Shown here: positions 7,381 through 16,748 of the stretch, piece by piece
How positions within the stretch are numbered: position 1 is the first letter of the stretch
Layout: every line of letters starts with the position of its first letter
NCBI RefSeq assembly: GCF_000300235.2
Contig: NZ_CP004389.1
Location: 1 to 64,000 of the forward strand
DNA from: Thalassospira xiamenensis M-5 = DSM 17429
GTDB taxonomy: Bacteria > Pseudomonadota > Alphaproteobacteria > Rhodospirillales > Thalassospiraceae
Direction: 5' to 3'
DNA: 64,000 nt
Program-made: the position numbers and the translations under genes
Notes under the pieces: generated by a model
Told to the model about the DNA's origin: nothing
The model's database searches: none
What the model saw: the letters and a program-made list of their open reading frames with translations, nothing else

Positions 7381-7689
7381 TCAGTCCAGTTCTCGCATTG
7401 ACCATTTCGCGATAAGGTCTTCTACGGTTTCCTGACCAAAATACTCATGCGACTCAATTCCTTGTTCCGCAAGCCGCAGAACCAGCAACACTGCATCTTT
7501 CAGCCTCGTGTCACCACCCTCTCCACTCAGGTAGGTCATACAAAACCTGATATCTACAGTGAACCGGCTATCATAAAGGTTTGCGATCAAGCAGGCATAT
7601 TGCTTTTTGCGGCGCGCGGTAGCCAGCAGATGTTTTAATGCTTCGAGCTCTGCGATGGTCAGTGTTATGTCTCGAAACGACTTGATCAT
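7381..7689 (-). CDS. Hypothetical protein translationally coupled to vapC
   Basis: 102 residues starting MIKSFRDITLTIAELEALKH. The ATG overlaps the vapC stop as ATGA, so it is the third gene of the vapBC operon. The fold looks mostly helical. It is unrecognised; the position suggests an accessory to, or passenger of, the toxin-antitoxin unit. Confidence 0.6.
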   Translation of the reverse strand: MIKSFRDITLTIAELEALKHLLATARRKKQYACLIANLYDSRFTVDIRFCMTYLSGEGGDTRLKDAVLLVLRLAEQGIESHEYFGQETVEDLIAKWSMRELD

Positions 7690-8111
7690 TTCGCTATCTC
7701 CCATGGATTAATGACTTTGAGACCAGCCGTCTGGAACGGCGCAACGTCGCGTGTTACGACGGAGAAGCCGCGCGCACTTGCAATGGCAGCGATGTAGCCA
7801 TCTGCCGTGCCGATGGCCTGGCCTTCGGCCTTGGCCCGCGCCATCAAGATCGCGTACGCTTGTGAAGCGTCCATATCAAAAGGCAAAACGCGACCTGCAA
7901 AGGCCGGTAGAACCTCGTTCACTAGACGTTTCTCGTAGACCTTGCGGCGCTTGCCTTCGGGCATTGTCGCAAGCCCGTAGCGGATTTCGGCGACGGTGAT
8001 CGCGGACAAATAGAGTGTTTCAATGGCCTGTTCATCGATCCACGCCAGAACGGTGGGATTCGGCGCGATTTTCCACAACTCGGAAATGACGTTGGTGTCG
8101 ATGACGATCAT
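7686..8111 (-). CDS. vapC: VapC-type PIN-domain toxin (FitB-like)
   Basis: 141 residues with the PIN-domain acidic residues in order: MIVIDTNVISELWK (Asp5), AITVAEIRYGL (Glu) and GTADGYIAAIA (Asp), with VVTRDVAPF near the end. PIN toxins are Mg-dependent RNases that cut tRNA or rRNA. The DTNVISE start and RYGLATMPEGKRR are typical of the FitB/VapC branch. It overlaps the antitoxin gene by four bases (ATGA). Confidence 0.93.
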   Translation of the reverse strand: MIVIDTNVISELWKIAPNPTVLAWIDEQAIETLYLSAITVAEIRYGLATMPEGKRRKVYEKRLVNEVLPAFAGRVLPFDMDASQAYAILMARAKAEGQAIGTADGYIAAIASARGFSVVTRDVAPFQTAGLKVINPWEIAK

Positions 8112-8365
8112 TCAAACCTCATTGGCTCGGCTGGCGTTTTGTCGCGGAGCTGATTGAAGCCCTCTGCTTCGGCATCGGTCAGTCCGCCCGCTTCGCGAGC
8201 GATCGACGCCAACAGCGAACCGAGCTTCAGGCGTCCCTCGGGTTTTGCTGCCTTGTCCAGGATGTCACGTAGTTCAGCTTCTGCACTACGTCCATGCATG
8301 GCTGCGCGCACCCGAATTGCCCGGTGCACTTCATCAGGAACGTTGCGAATGGTGACGGATGGCAT
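8108..8365 (-). CDS. vapB: FitA/VapB-type ribbon-helix-helix antitoxin
   Basis: 85 residues. The N-terminal MPSVTIRNVPDEVHRAIRVR followed by AAMHGRSAEAELRDIL is the classic RHH domain of FitA-like antitoxins; the C-terminal tail (about 50-85) would block the PIN active site. AGGAGA precedes the ATG. Together with VapC it should bind the palindromic operator just upstream and repress its own operon. Confidence 0.92.
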   Translation of the reverse strand: MPSVTIRNVPDEVHRAIRVRAAMHGRSAEAELRDILDKAAKPEGRLKLGSLLASIAREAGGLTDAEAEGFNQLRDKTPAEPMRFE

Positions 8366-8406
8366 TGCTTGCTATCTCCTGTCGTGCTTGTGATGCTGGC
8401 AGTATA

Positions 8407-8422
8407 CATTAATGCATGCATT
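8407..8422 (-). promoter_or_regulatory. Palindromic operator upstream of vapB
   Basis: CATTAATG (8407-8414) overlaps AATGCATGCATT (8411-8422), both perfect palindromes, 42 bases before the vapB start. This is where a VapBC complex would autoregulate. Inferred from symmetry and position. Confidence 0.5.
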
Positions 8423-8894
8423 TGCGCTACTTTTCTGTGCCGTCTTTTAAAGGACCGTTTTCCAGATGGAAGTCTATGTAAATAGCGACCTCCCGTTGAA
8501 TGGCAATATTTGGTCTGAATACCCCGTCTCAGGCTGACCCAAAACGAAATTGCGATATTAATGAACCGCCCGGGAAGGTAGGCGAGTATCAGCTGGGCAA
8601 CAAAATCAGGGAATGGGCCGACGTGTGCTGCTGTTCAGTTTCTTCGAGCGGTCGAGTCTGAGCTTAACGAGGCCGCTTGGCTGAGGGTTCGGAGCCGTCT
8701 GCAGAAAGAGCGATGCGAAGGCGATAATTCGCACCTACGAAAACAACGCGAGATTGAATAAGCCGAAAGTTTTCCGCTTGATTTATTTAAATCATTGGTG
8801 GTTAATATCAGACATGCCTTAATCAGCGGTTGTGAATATGAAGGTGATCAAGGCAGGAGCGAGAGCTTGAAATCTTCGTGTTGGGGAGGGGTGC
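8423..8894. other. 472-bp region without a supported gene
   Basis: The sequence between the divergent vapBC and lipoprotein genes. A 53-codon open frame (8500-8661) has no ribosome site or recognisable motif. It must hold the vapBC promoter and the promoter for the lipoprotein gene at 8895, neither of which I can place with confidence. Confidence 0.4.
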
Positions 8895-10055
8895 ATGAAA
8901 GTATCAGCGAAATTACTCGTGATGATTCCTGCAATTGTCATTGGGGGGTGCGGCAACTTCAACAGCATCCACCGGGACCTTGACATATCAAATGGCAGGG
9001 GAGCCATTGTTGATGTTAAGCAAAGGGCGATAATTGTTGATACCACAACTACCCCTAATGGAACCGTCAAAGATCGATCCGTATGTGCCGAACCTAGCCC
9101 GGATGCGCTTTCTGCATATGCAGCAGAGATAGCAGCCAATTTGTCAAAGCAGGGTGTTGGTGAACTTGGGTTGGCACTGGCCACACAAGAGAGCGCATCG
9201 TTCATTGGATTGCGAACGCAAACAATTCAGCTTTTGCGCGACGGCATGTATAGGCTATGCGAGGCCCGTTTGAATGGCGTTTCGGAAGGAAACTATGCTC
9301 ATTTGATGCGCCGGTATCAGCGCAACATGGTTGCGCTCATGGCAATCGAACAGCTTTCTGGCGTTGTCAAAGCGCCTGTAGTCACAATCAGCGCCGAAAG
9401 CCAGGCCTCTGCAGCTCAATCAATAAATAGCCTCCGAAAAGCAGCGAACGAGGTTGCATCTTTGATTGCGGACAAAGAGAAGCGCTTCAATGAGCTCAAG
9501 GCAAAGACCACCCCTAGCGACGCAGAAAAAGCCGAGCTTGTGAAACTGGAGGCAGACATCAAGGAGTTGAAGGTAGATAAAACATCAATTGATGATGCCA
9601 TCAGGAATGCAAGAGGTCTAGCAGCAGGGGGATCACTGACCGCGAATGTGGTGATTCCGCCGAGCGCGGTACAAGAAAGAGTGAGTGCCGAAATTGCCGC
9701 AAAGATTGAAGCGCTAAGTTCAAAAATTCTTGAACAGAATGATACGCCATTTATGTGTTTTGAATATTTGATGAATTACGAGCTTGAAGGAGGGAAAAGC
9801 ATCACCTTTCAAGACGGCAAGATTATAGCTTCCGGCAATTTGACAACCCAAGATGCATTGGCTATTCGCTGTCTCGATATTGTCGTAGCACAGCCGATCA
9901 CGCTCGCCGAAAGCATTGATTTGCTCAAGAAGCTGAAGGAAGCGGAAATATCATTAGCAGATCTGGCGTCCTTGGCAGATGGCCCTATCAATAGCCTTAT
10001 TGCGACTACCAAAACACAAGCAACCAATCCTAGTCTGTCATCTGTAAAAAAGTGA
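8895..10055 (+). CDS. Predicted lipoprotein with a coiled-coil middle
   Basis: 386 residues. The N-terminus MKVSAKLLVMIPAIVIGGC ends in a lipobox-like VIGGC, so signal peptidase II cleavage and lipidation at Cys19 are likely. Residues 160-225 are coiled-coil-like with heptads (ADKEKRFNELKAKTTPSDAE, then KLEADIKELKVDKTS). GGAGGG precedes the ATG. No known domain is recognised. It stands alone, convergent with the gene at 10078. Confidence 0.75.
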   Translation: MKVSAKLLVMIPAIVIGGCGNFNSIHRDLDISNGRGAIVDVKQRAIIVDTTTTPNGTVKDRSVCAEPSPDALSAYAAEIAANLSKQGVGELGLALATQESASFIGLRTQTIQLLRDGMYRLCEARLNGVSEGNYAHLMRRYQRNMVALMAIEQLSGVVKAPVVTISAESQASAAQSINSLRKAANEVASLIADKEKRFNELKAKTTPSDAEKAELVKLEADIKELKVDKTSIDDAIRNARGLAAGGSLTANVVIPPSAVQERVSAEIAAKIEALSSKILEQNDTPFMCFEYLMNYELEGGKSITFQDGKIIASGNLTTQDALAIRCLDIVVAQPITLAESIDLLKKLKEAEISLADLASLADGPINSLIATTKTQATNPSLSSVKK

Positions 10056-10077
10056 CGCCAGCTTTCACTTGCAAAAA

Positions 10078-11022
10078 TCAAATCAGTTCTGATTGCTCTT
10101 CATTCGGAATATCTGCCTTGAGTGCTTCCTGAGCCTCCAGAAATCCGGTTGCAGAGCATTCAGCAGCTCCAATCGGTGAATTCTTGAAGCTGACAGCGGG
10201 ATGCACGCGCTTTAACCACTTATCTGCGTGTCCAGATGGTAGCCAGCGGTTTGCCAGACGTATCAAGCGATCGACACGCACAGCGGGTGAACCAACGGAT
10301 GTTTTTCCGTCCTGCCATTCCGGATCCGCCTCAATTCCCGTTGGTTGGGGTACAATTGGCATGGATGTGTGACCGGGTATGTCTCCGGGCTTCAATTGGC
10401 CACCCTTTGCGCTGCCAGCCTGCACCTCCGCCTCTTTAAGCATCTTAAGCCCGCTTCGCAGCAGCCATGCTATATTTCCAATGGTGTTTTCTGCCTGGTC
10501 CTCGCTTCTCTGATAGGGTAGGGCCAACAAATCTTGTTTCAGATGATCATATCGCTGGACCGGCACCAGCCACATGACACTCTGCAAATCCGCATCTTCA
10601 ATGCGCTTGTTTTCAGCGATCAAAGTATCGTCCGGGCGCTCTGACTGTGGCGCTGACTCGATCAAAATCGCAATACGCTTTCCAGTATCCGGATCGGTAG
10701 CGACGATATCGACGGATGCCTCTTCAATCCAGCAGTCGGTTTCGACCTTCCAGCCGATCTGATCAAGCACTGAACTCGCTTCAAAAACCAGATCTTCGTG
10801 ATGTGCTCCTGTCGCCTTCCACGTGCAAGTGCGAGCTGCATATGGTGCGTGCGAAAAGAACCTTACACCGGATGCCGGGTGTTCTCTTGGGACAGCTGAA
10901 CCGCCACAACAGGGCAACGTGAGATTGCCAGCTTTGTATTCCTGTTGCCAAAGAGCCCATAGGGGTTCATCGGCCTGAAAGGCATAGATGCTGGTCCCGT
11001 TTATGTTGGCGCGCTGCGTCAT
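10078..11022 (-). CDS. CoiA-like protein (zinc site plus restriction-endonuclease-like core)
   Basis: 314 residues, strong AGGAGG ribosome site. The N-terminal part has LPCCGGSAVPREH, VRFFSHAPYA and CTW, the cysteine/histidine cluster seen in CoiA-family proteins. GAHHEDLVFEASSVLDQIGWKV follows, then ASVDIVATD and RIAILIESAPQ, where Asp and I-E-x-S could form a PD-(D/E)XK core. CoiA proteins are linked to competence and recombination; plasmid versions are common but poorly studied. The C-terminal half (about 190-314) is not recognised. Confidence 0.6.
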   Translation of the reverse strand: MTQRANINGTSIYAFQADEPLWALWQQEYKAGNLTLPCCGGSAVPREHPASGVRFFSHAPYAARTCTWKATGAHHEDLVFEASSVLDQIGWKVETDCWIEEASVDIVATDPDTGKRIAILIESAPQSERPDDTLIAENKRIEDADLQSVMWLVPVQRYDHLKQDLLALPYQRSEDQAENTIGNIAWLLRSGLKMLKEAEVQAGSAKGGQLKPGDIPGHTSMPIVPQPTGIEADPEWQDGKTSVGSPAVRVDRLIRLANRWLPSGHADKWLKRVHPAVSFKNSPIGAAECSATGFLEAQEALKADIPNEEQSELI

Positions 11023-11201
11023 GCAAGAAAGCCTCCTGGAACAATAAAACAGACATCAAGAGTAGAGGAAATCAATCTAAACGAAAATTGCTTTCATGAC
11101 TTAGCCATTGGAATAATTTGCCGAAACCGACACCATTTTTCTGCTCTGGCATAGATAGATATGAAAAGTGGCAATTCAGCCATCCAGAGCAGGATAAAAC
11201 A

Positions 11202-11444
11202 ATGTCAAATTCACTATCAGAAGAATATTCACGCCTTTTCAAGTCTTACGGGCAGATTTCGAAAGGCTGGAACGATTTGATAAAGGCCAAAATGAGCGGA
11301 ACGGAACCACATGATGAAGAATGGAGGAAGCTGGTCGCCGCTCATCTTCGGAACTTGCAGAATCACCATAAAATCACACTTCAAATTTGCCGAAGGTTTG
11401 GAGGTGATAACAGCATAGTCAAAGGTACTTATGGCAGCGACTGA
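11202..11444 (+). CDS. Small hypothetical protein (80 aa)
   Basis: MSNSLSEEYSRLFKSYGQIS, a helical, charged protein. ATG 11202 follows AGCAGGAT and is preferred over the upstream in-frame ATG at 11118. No family recognised. Confidence 0.6.
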   Translation: MSNSLSEEYSRLFKSYGQISKGWNDLIKAKMSGTEPHDEEWRKLVAAHLRNLQNHHKITLQICRRFGGDNSIVKGTYGSD

Positions 11445-11546
11445 GCTGCATACTCAACGGACCAGAGCTTTGAAGGCAGTGACATTCGGCGATTGAAATT
11501 GTATCATCAGCACGAGGGCAGGGTGTCCAAATGCTGAGGCACCAAA

Positions 11547-11906
11547 ATGACTATTGGCTGGAACGATCAGTTCGAGGCTTTCCTTCAGGATTATCAGCAA
11601 TATCTCGATGAGTTTCCCGAAATGGGCTGGCATGAGAAAATGCTCCGCAACTTCCATGAAAATTTGCCGCTTGTTCTCGCTGGTGACCGGGGCATAACAG
11701 CCTCATCCCCCTTCTTCAGGCTCCATGCCGCAATTATGCTTATGCTTGATGCGAGGAAGAAGCTAACCCCTCTCCAAAGGCGCAAATGCAAGGGATTAAC
11801 CGTTCGCTGGATACGGTTGGAGCGATCCGCCCGCACCAGGCCCGTAGGTGAGGGGCACCGGATCGAATACGATCCTTCTATCTATGAAATCGGGCAGAAC
11901 GATTAG
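11547..11906 (+). CDS. Hypothetical protein (119 aa)
   Basis: MTIGWNDQFEAFLQDYQQYL; GAGGCACC lies before the ATG. Largely helical, with a basic stretch (RKKLTPLQRRKCKGLTVRW). It precedes the SRAP gene by 33 bases and may share its transcript. Not recognised. Confidence 0.6.
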   Translation: MTIGWNDQFEAFLQDYQQYLDEFPEMGWHEKMLRNFHENLPLVLAGDRGITASSPFFRLHAAIMLMLDARKKLTPLQRRKCKGLTVRWIRLERSARTRPVGEGHRIEYDPSIYEIGQND

Positions 11907-11939
11907 GCCGGCACGGACTTGCACGAAGGAACCAAAGAT

Positions 11940-12647
11940 ATGTGCGGACGATACAGTCATGACCTTACCTGGGCGGAAATCCATGAGCTGGCCGGCTTTG
12001 CATTTCCATCTCCACCGAACGAGCCTGAACCCAATTACAACACTGCCCCAACTCAACAGATTCCCGTTGTTCTCAGAGATGAAGAGTATGTCTGGGGAGA
12101 GTATGCGCGTTGGGATTTCATTCCCCCTTGGTATCAGGGAGACCCGACAAAAAAGCGATACAGCACTATTAACGCGCGTTCTGAAGATCTATTGAACCGA
12201 AAAGCCTATGTCGGGTCTGCAAAGCAGCATCGCTGTCTGATACCAATCCGCTGTTTCTATGAGTGGGACAGAACTGATCCAAAGTACAAGCGGCCATACG
12301 CGATCGGTGTTCGGGGTGAAGGAAGCTTCACGCCTGCACTCGTCGCTGGGATTTGGTCTCATTGGACCGGAACAATGCACGCAAGTGAAACTGAATTCTA
12401 CACGGTCTCTATGCTTACGCGCGCAGCGGGATCGCTGATGGCACAAATTCATGATCGCGAACCAGCGATCCTGACGGCCGACGAAATTCACACATGGTTG
12501 CAAAAGCCATTAGAGGAAGCTTTGGATATGGTACGGGTGCCATTTCCGTCGCAGCTGTTAACGGCCAAACCTGTGTCTATGGATGTCAATAAGGTGAGCA
12601 ACACCGGATCCGGTCTAATGGAGCCGATTGGGGACGCATTATTCTAG
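11940..12647 (+). CDS. yedK: SRAP-domain protein (YedK/HMCES), abasic-site crosslinker
   Basis: 235 residues starting MCGRYSHDLTW. In this family Met1 is removed and Cys2 forms a thiazolidine crosslink with abasic sites in single-stranded DNA. The conserved residues are visible: Cys2, NYNTAPTQ, YSTINARSED (Asn and Glu), IRCFYEWDR (Glu) and QIHDREPAIL (His; HNRMP in the usual form). Start 11940 is fixed by the need for Cys2. It fits a mobile element that passes through single-stranded DNA. Confidence 0.93.
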   Translation: MCGRYSHDLTWAEIHELAGFAFPSPPNEPEPNYNTAPTQQIPVVLRDEEYVWGEYARWDFIPPWYQGDPTKKRYSTINARSEDLLNRKAYVGSAKQHRCLIPIRCFYEWDRTDPKYKRPYAIGVRGEGSFTPALVAGIWSHWTGTMHASETEFYTVSMLTRAAGSLMAQIHDREPAILTADEIHTWLQKPLEEALDMVRVPFPSQLLTAKPVSMDVNKVSNTGSGLMEPIGDALF

Positions 12648-12741
12648 CGAACCAGAACCGGATTACCCGGCCCGGTTCACGCGGAGAAGTTTGTGTCTTG
12701 AGCAGCGAAAAGACAATGTGCGTCAGGTTTTATAAATGAAC

Positions 12742-13746
12742 CTAAAGCCCCAACTCGGTGTTTTCCTGAACGTCAGCAAGCTCTTCCACCACCCGGCCGT
12801 GCTCCTCTATCGACAAACCATAGTAAGCAGCTTGCTCTTTGATGATTCCATCCAGACCAGAACGGAAACCTTGATTCGGTCGATGGAGATCAATCTCAAT
12901 GCGACTTCCGGGACCGCTCTGTGCTGATTTGAACGCATCGGAAATCAAGATCTTATGCTCAGAGGCAAGAAAATCGGCGGTGCTCATGAAATAGTCAGAC
13001 TGCAAATCCATCCCAACAAATGTGCGGCCATTAGCTGTCATCATGTAGGATCGAGAATGATCGGGCATTTCGACGATGGCAGCGACAACATCGGCAGAAC
13101 CGACCTTTCTTGCCGAAGTCTCGCACTGGCTATATCCCTCAAAGTTGGTTTCATAGAACCTCTGCGATTCTTTCCCCAAGAAAGCGTAAGTTAGCTCAGC
13201 CCCGACAATCTGCGCGTCATCAATATGTTTGCCAAGCGGGTGAACAAAGGCGTTTCGCGCAAACATACCGCACGTATCCAAGGCTACCCAAATGTTGAAA
13301 TAAGCCAGCGAGTGATATCCATAGCCCGGAGTGTCACTAATTTGCGAGGTAACACATTCATGATGCTGAAAGGGAGCGCAGATAACATCACGCAGCTCCA
13401 CAGTGCTTGCGTCAGGCGCCCCAGAACACCACTTTTCAAGAACCTCTCGATAATCTGGATCTTTATCTTTCTTTTCCCGGATCGCCGCAACCAACTGCAG
13501 TGACCGCGGCCATCGATGGGCGACGAAGAGTTCAAGCTTGTCTATAAACTCGTCGATGCCGTATTGAATGTTCAATCGCCGAAAATCTGTCCGCTGCTGC
13601 TGTTTTTCCGACACCCAGAGCATCGAGCCGTCATAGACGACACGCCCATTGTACTTCATCATTTCTTCATTGGAGCCCTCGAACGACCAGCGGCATCCAT
13701 TTGGGACCATTTGAGCGTCTTCAATAAGCGTGCGTGATTTCGTCAT
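12742..13746 (-). CDS. Hypothetical protein (334 aa)
   Basis: MTKSRTLIEDAQMVPNGCRW; the ATG at 13746 is chosen because the GGTAAC-type promoter at 13784-13807 ends 37 bases upstream of it. The protein is soluble, with no signal or membrane segment. A His/Cys-containing stretch (CAPFQHHECV) lies near residue 145. I do not recognise the family. It is divergent from the nuclease-like gene at 13882. Confidence 0.7.
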   Translation of the reverse strand: MTKSRTLIEDAQMVPNGCRWSFEGSNEEMMKYNGRVVYDGSMLWVSEKQQQRTDFRRLNIQYGIDEFIDKLELFVAHRWPRSLQLVAAIREKKDKDPDYREVLEKWCSGAPDASTVELRDVICAPFQHHECVTSQISDTPGYGYHSLAYFNIWVALDTCGMFARNAFVHPLGKHIDDAQIVGAELTYAFLGKESQRFYETNFEGYSQCETSARKVGSADVVAAIVEMPDHSRSYMMTANGRTFVGMDLQSDYFMSTADFLASEHKILISDAFKSAQSGPGSRIEIDLHRPNQGFRSGLDGIIKEQAAYYGLSIEEHGRVVEELADVQENTELGL

Positions 13747-13783
13747 GGGTGTGTTCCGTTTTTGATAACTATATTGCCTGACG

Positions 13784-13807
13784 AGTATATCTTTGGATAC
13801 TGTTACC
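13784..13807 (-). promoter_or_regulatory. GGTAAC-N12-TATACT promoter element
   Basis: Minus strand GGTAAC (13807-13802), 12 bases, TATACT (13789-13784); 61 bases from the box to the start codon at 13746. Member of the recurring element. Confidence 0.7.
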
Positions 13808-13881
13808 AATTCTCGGAAAATATGGTCACCAATGTCAGGGAGCGGGGCTCCAGAACAAAATAACTGGGAGGATTGACGCTG

Positions 13882-14946
13882 ATGGGCATTGCATTGTCTT
13901 ACCCTACACCTTTGAACGGCAAAGATTTCGAACAAATGGTTCGAGATGCTCTTCAAACTTACTGGAAGCTCCCAAAACAACTTTCAAAACTGAGTTATGA
14001 AGGACCTGGCAGCGGTAAACAGGATGGCGCTGACCTGCTTGGATATGAAGCCAAGGGCAACAAAGTTGCCATTCAGGTTAAACTGAGAAAAGGGCCATTA
14101 AGCTTTAAGGATGTTGAAACGGATCTAAAAAAATTTGAGGCGCATCCGTGGCACAAAAAGATCACAACGTTTTATTTCGCTACGATCAAGAGCCCAAGTA
14201 GCGAGCTGCAAAGAAAAACTTATGAACTGTCTGAGAAATACGAATTTAATGTCGAATTTTACGACTATAAAGACATTGTCAGCTACATCGCCCGAGATCC
14301 TAAACTTCTAAGGCACTACTTTGGTGACTTGGTTGTGCCCCATCTTGTAACGGGGGGAGAGCTGATAGCTTCAATTTGGCCCGCCCTCCAAATTGGATAT
14401 CTTCTTCAGCATCTGTATCATTGCTTCTATGCCCATGAGTGCGGCGATGAGCTTTCAATAGATCTGCCATTGACTCAACTACACACTGCAATTCGACGCC
14501 TCCACTCAAATGAGGCGGCAGATCAAGCGTGTGACAATGTTCTCGCGATTGCAAAACTTCGCAACTCGGATGACAAGGAGTGGAATACTCTAACAAGAGA
14601 ATTTCATGATTGGGCGATCGGATATATTGCATCCACCCTGGAGCCTGCCTTTGATGAAAATCACACAGCGCGCAGAGCTTTCTATTTGGGATGGGATCTA
14701 GGCAAAGCCGCGGCAAGCCGGCAGAAGTCTCCCCATGGGACGGAACGACTGGACTTTGAGGTAGTTGAAAAAATCACCCTTCTATTTCCCTCTGTTACAT
14801 CAATGCAGATACAACTCGCTGTTAACGGATATAAGTTTAGCCATGAGGGGAAAATGGTGCTTACAACCAATGACCTTAACGGTAACTTCGGACGCGAAAT
14901 CTATTCCTATCTCTGCAGCAAGATCATTTGGATAAATGATGACTAG
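13882..14946 (+). CDS. Restriction-endonuclease-fold protein (Mrr-like core) with unknown helical C-terminus
   Basis: 354 residues. GKDFEQMVRDAL (Glu at the start of the core), then GSGKQDGADLLGYEA and VAIQVKLRKGPLSF give the D-(x)n-Q-x-K signature of Mrr-type PD-(D/E)XK nucleases, which cut DNA. A helical region of about 200 residues with no recognised domain follows, perhaps a sensing part. GGGAGG lies upstream; a TTG at 13873 sits too close to it, so ATG 13882 is preferred. A solitary nuclease of this kind on a mobile element may be a defence effector. No methyltransferase is adjacent. Confidence 0.65.
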   Translation: MGIALSYPTPLNGKDFEQMVRDALQTYWKLPKQLSKLSYEGPGSGKQDGADLLGYEAKGNKVAIQVKLRKGPLSFKDVETDLKKFEAHPWHKKITTFYFATIKSPSSELQRKTYELSEKYEFNVEFYDYKDIVSYIARDPKLLRHYFGDLVVPHLVTGGELIASIWPALQIGYLLQHLYHCFYAHECGDELSIDLPLTQLHTAIRRLHSNEAADQACDNVLAIAKLRNSDDKEWNTLTREFHDWAIGYIASTLEPAFDENHTARRAFYLGWDLGKAAASRQKSPHGTERLDFEVVEKITLLFPSVTSMQIQLAVNGYKFSHEGKMVLTTNDLNGNFGREIYSYLCSKIIWINDD

Positions 14947-15317
14947 ATTTGCCGAGCTTCCTTTATCCGTGGCGAGCAGACACGCAGTATGACGTAATTA
15001 TCCAATTCAGATTTCTGGATCAGTTTCATGCGTTTTAGGCACTCCGTTACGAAATCATTGTCGCCATTTATTCATTGTACTTGAACGCACTCGCGTCAAA
15101 TGAACTGCGTAAACCTTTTGCTGATGGATGGGAGATAAGCGGCTGACGGCTACTGCAGAAGTTGTTTTCAGGGGGCTTCGCCCGTATTACTCGTGTTAAA
15201 TGACATTATGCGGACTAATAGGAGCCGGTTGATATGAGTAACGGAAAATAATACGCAATATTTTCCGTATCATGTGATATCTTATTGATATTCAGCTATT
15301 GTTTGGCGGTTATTGAA
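14947..15317. other. 371-bp intergenic region
   Basis: No gene seen. It contains the inverted repeat at 15241-15268 and presumably the promoter of the gene at 15318. Confidence 0.45.
15241..15268. promoter_or_regulatory. Inverted repeat, likely operator for the gene at 15318
   Basis: ACGGAAAATA (15241-15250) and TATTTTCCGT (15259-15268) are perfect complements with an 8-base centre, 50 bases before the start codon. A dimeric repressor site is the simplest reading. Confidence 0.5.
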
Positions 15318-16556
15318 ATGTCCGAGAGCATTCTGCAGCGCGCTGATGCGCTATTGAGCGAATTGAGATCTTCGCGTGAAGCATTGCTTGATTTTGACGG
15401 CATGGGTTTGCCTGAGCTCGCTGAGCCCGATGACACCCTTGACGATATTGCGGACGAAGCCGTTGTCAGCGAAGAAAGCCTTGACGCCACATGGATTGAT
15501 GCTGAACGCCTGATTGGTCAAATGTCTGGTAGTTTCGGCGATGCCCGCAAGCTGGCAGGTCCATTGATCACAATTATGAACGCAAGCTTGCAGATGAACC
15601 TGGAGGAAGAAGTTGCGCCCGTGCGCCGAATTCTGAGGTTCATGGCTGAGAATGGAGAGCATTCAGAGGTCAATGAAGGCTTGTGGTCTGCAGCAGATAT
15701 ATCGCGAGCAGAACGTCGCGTTCTTGCCGATGCGGATCCGAGAACACATCTGAGCTTATCTGGTATGGAAAATGTGGCTCGGGTAATTGGATTGCGCGCC
15801 TTGGCAAATGAACAGCTGACATCCGAAGATATTGAAAGCTTGATTACCAGCCGCACAGTTCCCCTGCCATATAGCCGCGACTGCCTGAATGATTTGCGTG
15901 ACGCATTGACAGGTGAGTATGGGGGCGTGGGATTAAAAGCAGCTGGTCGAAAAATTGCGATGGCGCTCAACTACATCCTTTCCAATCACTTGATTGATGA
16001 AGAACGGGTCGCCATTGAAGGTCAGAATGTCATTCGATACTGGACGCCGGGCAGCAGCGGCATATTGCTTTTGCGTACCCTGATCGCACTATTGCCTGCC
16101 GTGGTGGGCGCCTGCACTATTGGCCGTGTGATCCCAATGCTCGGTACTCCGAATATAGCCTTGATGGCCGAAGCTACTTCGGATTTGATTGAAAAGAGCG
16201 CGACAGGTAAACCCGGCCGCGCAGTGGATGCAAAGATGATCCCTCTCCTTTCCAGTTTCATCAGCAACTCTGCAAATTTCATGGCTGCCATCAAAGCAGT
16301 CAGAGACAAATGGTTGGAAAACTCCGCTGCATTGCCATCTCAATATAGTGAATTAGCCTCGCTGGCTTTGACGGATGGGTATTTAACATCGGGTTCATCG
16401 GCGAAGTATGCAAAGCGAACTGAGCGATGGGGGCGCAATGCCCTTGCGGAGATGGAGGCACGAAGCATCATCGAACCTCTGGTTAATAGATCGCGCTTTC
16501 GCATTTACGTGGCTGTTGGTCTCCCTGCTTTAGTCGAACGGTATCAATTGTGGTGA
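15318..16556 (+). CDS. Hypothetical protein (412 aa), possibly membrane-inserting
   Basis: MSESILQRADALLSELRSSR; ATG 15318. An acidic N-terminus (about 40-75) is followed by helical regions and one hydrophobic stretch near residues 255-285 (LLLRTLIALLPAVVGACTIG). No family recognised. A standalone gene with its own palindromic upstream site; the hydrophobic segment and isolation make a toxin-like or stress role possible, but this is a guess. Confidence 0.65.
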   Translation: MSESILQRADALLSELRSSREALLDFDGMGLPELAEPDDTLDDIADEAVVSEESLDATWIDAERLIGQMSGSFGDARKLAGPLITIMNASLQMNLEEEVAPVRRILRFMAENGEHSEVNEGLWSAADISRAERRVLADADPRTHLSLSGMENVARVIGLRALANEQLTSEDIESLITSRTVPLPYSRDCLNDLRDALTGEYGGVGLKAAGRKIAMALNYILSNHLIDEERVAIEGQNVIRYWTPGSSGILLLRTLIALLPAVVGACTIGRVIPMLGTPNIALMAEATSDLIEKSATGKPGRAVDAKMIPLLSSFISNSANFMAAIKAVRDKWLENSAALPSQYSELASLALTDGYLTSGSSAKYAKRTERWGRNALAEMEARSIIEPLVNRSRFRIYVAVGLPALVERYQLW

Positions 16557-16748
16557 TACATGTTACGAGTTCTTGTAACTAATTCGCCCGGTAAAAAAAT
16601 TGTTAACAGAAATACGATTCCTTGGTTGCGAATATTGAAAAAATCGAAGGTCTGTTATATATTGTAAATAGAACGCAATCATGCGTTCTGACCCCATCAA
16701 CAATCGAAAGGTATTGAGTGGCGGCATATAAATGAGGATTTACATAAA

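Noticed and set aside
8500..8661. 53-codon open frame between vapB and the lipoprotein gene
   Set aside because: No ribosome site, odd composition (CCC run of cysteines) and no recognisable motif.
16575..16598. TGTAAC-N12-TAAAAA before the small membrane protein
   Set aside because: First base and last base deviate and it is 174 bases from the start codon, so it is not counted as a member.
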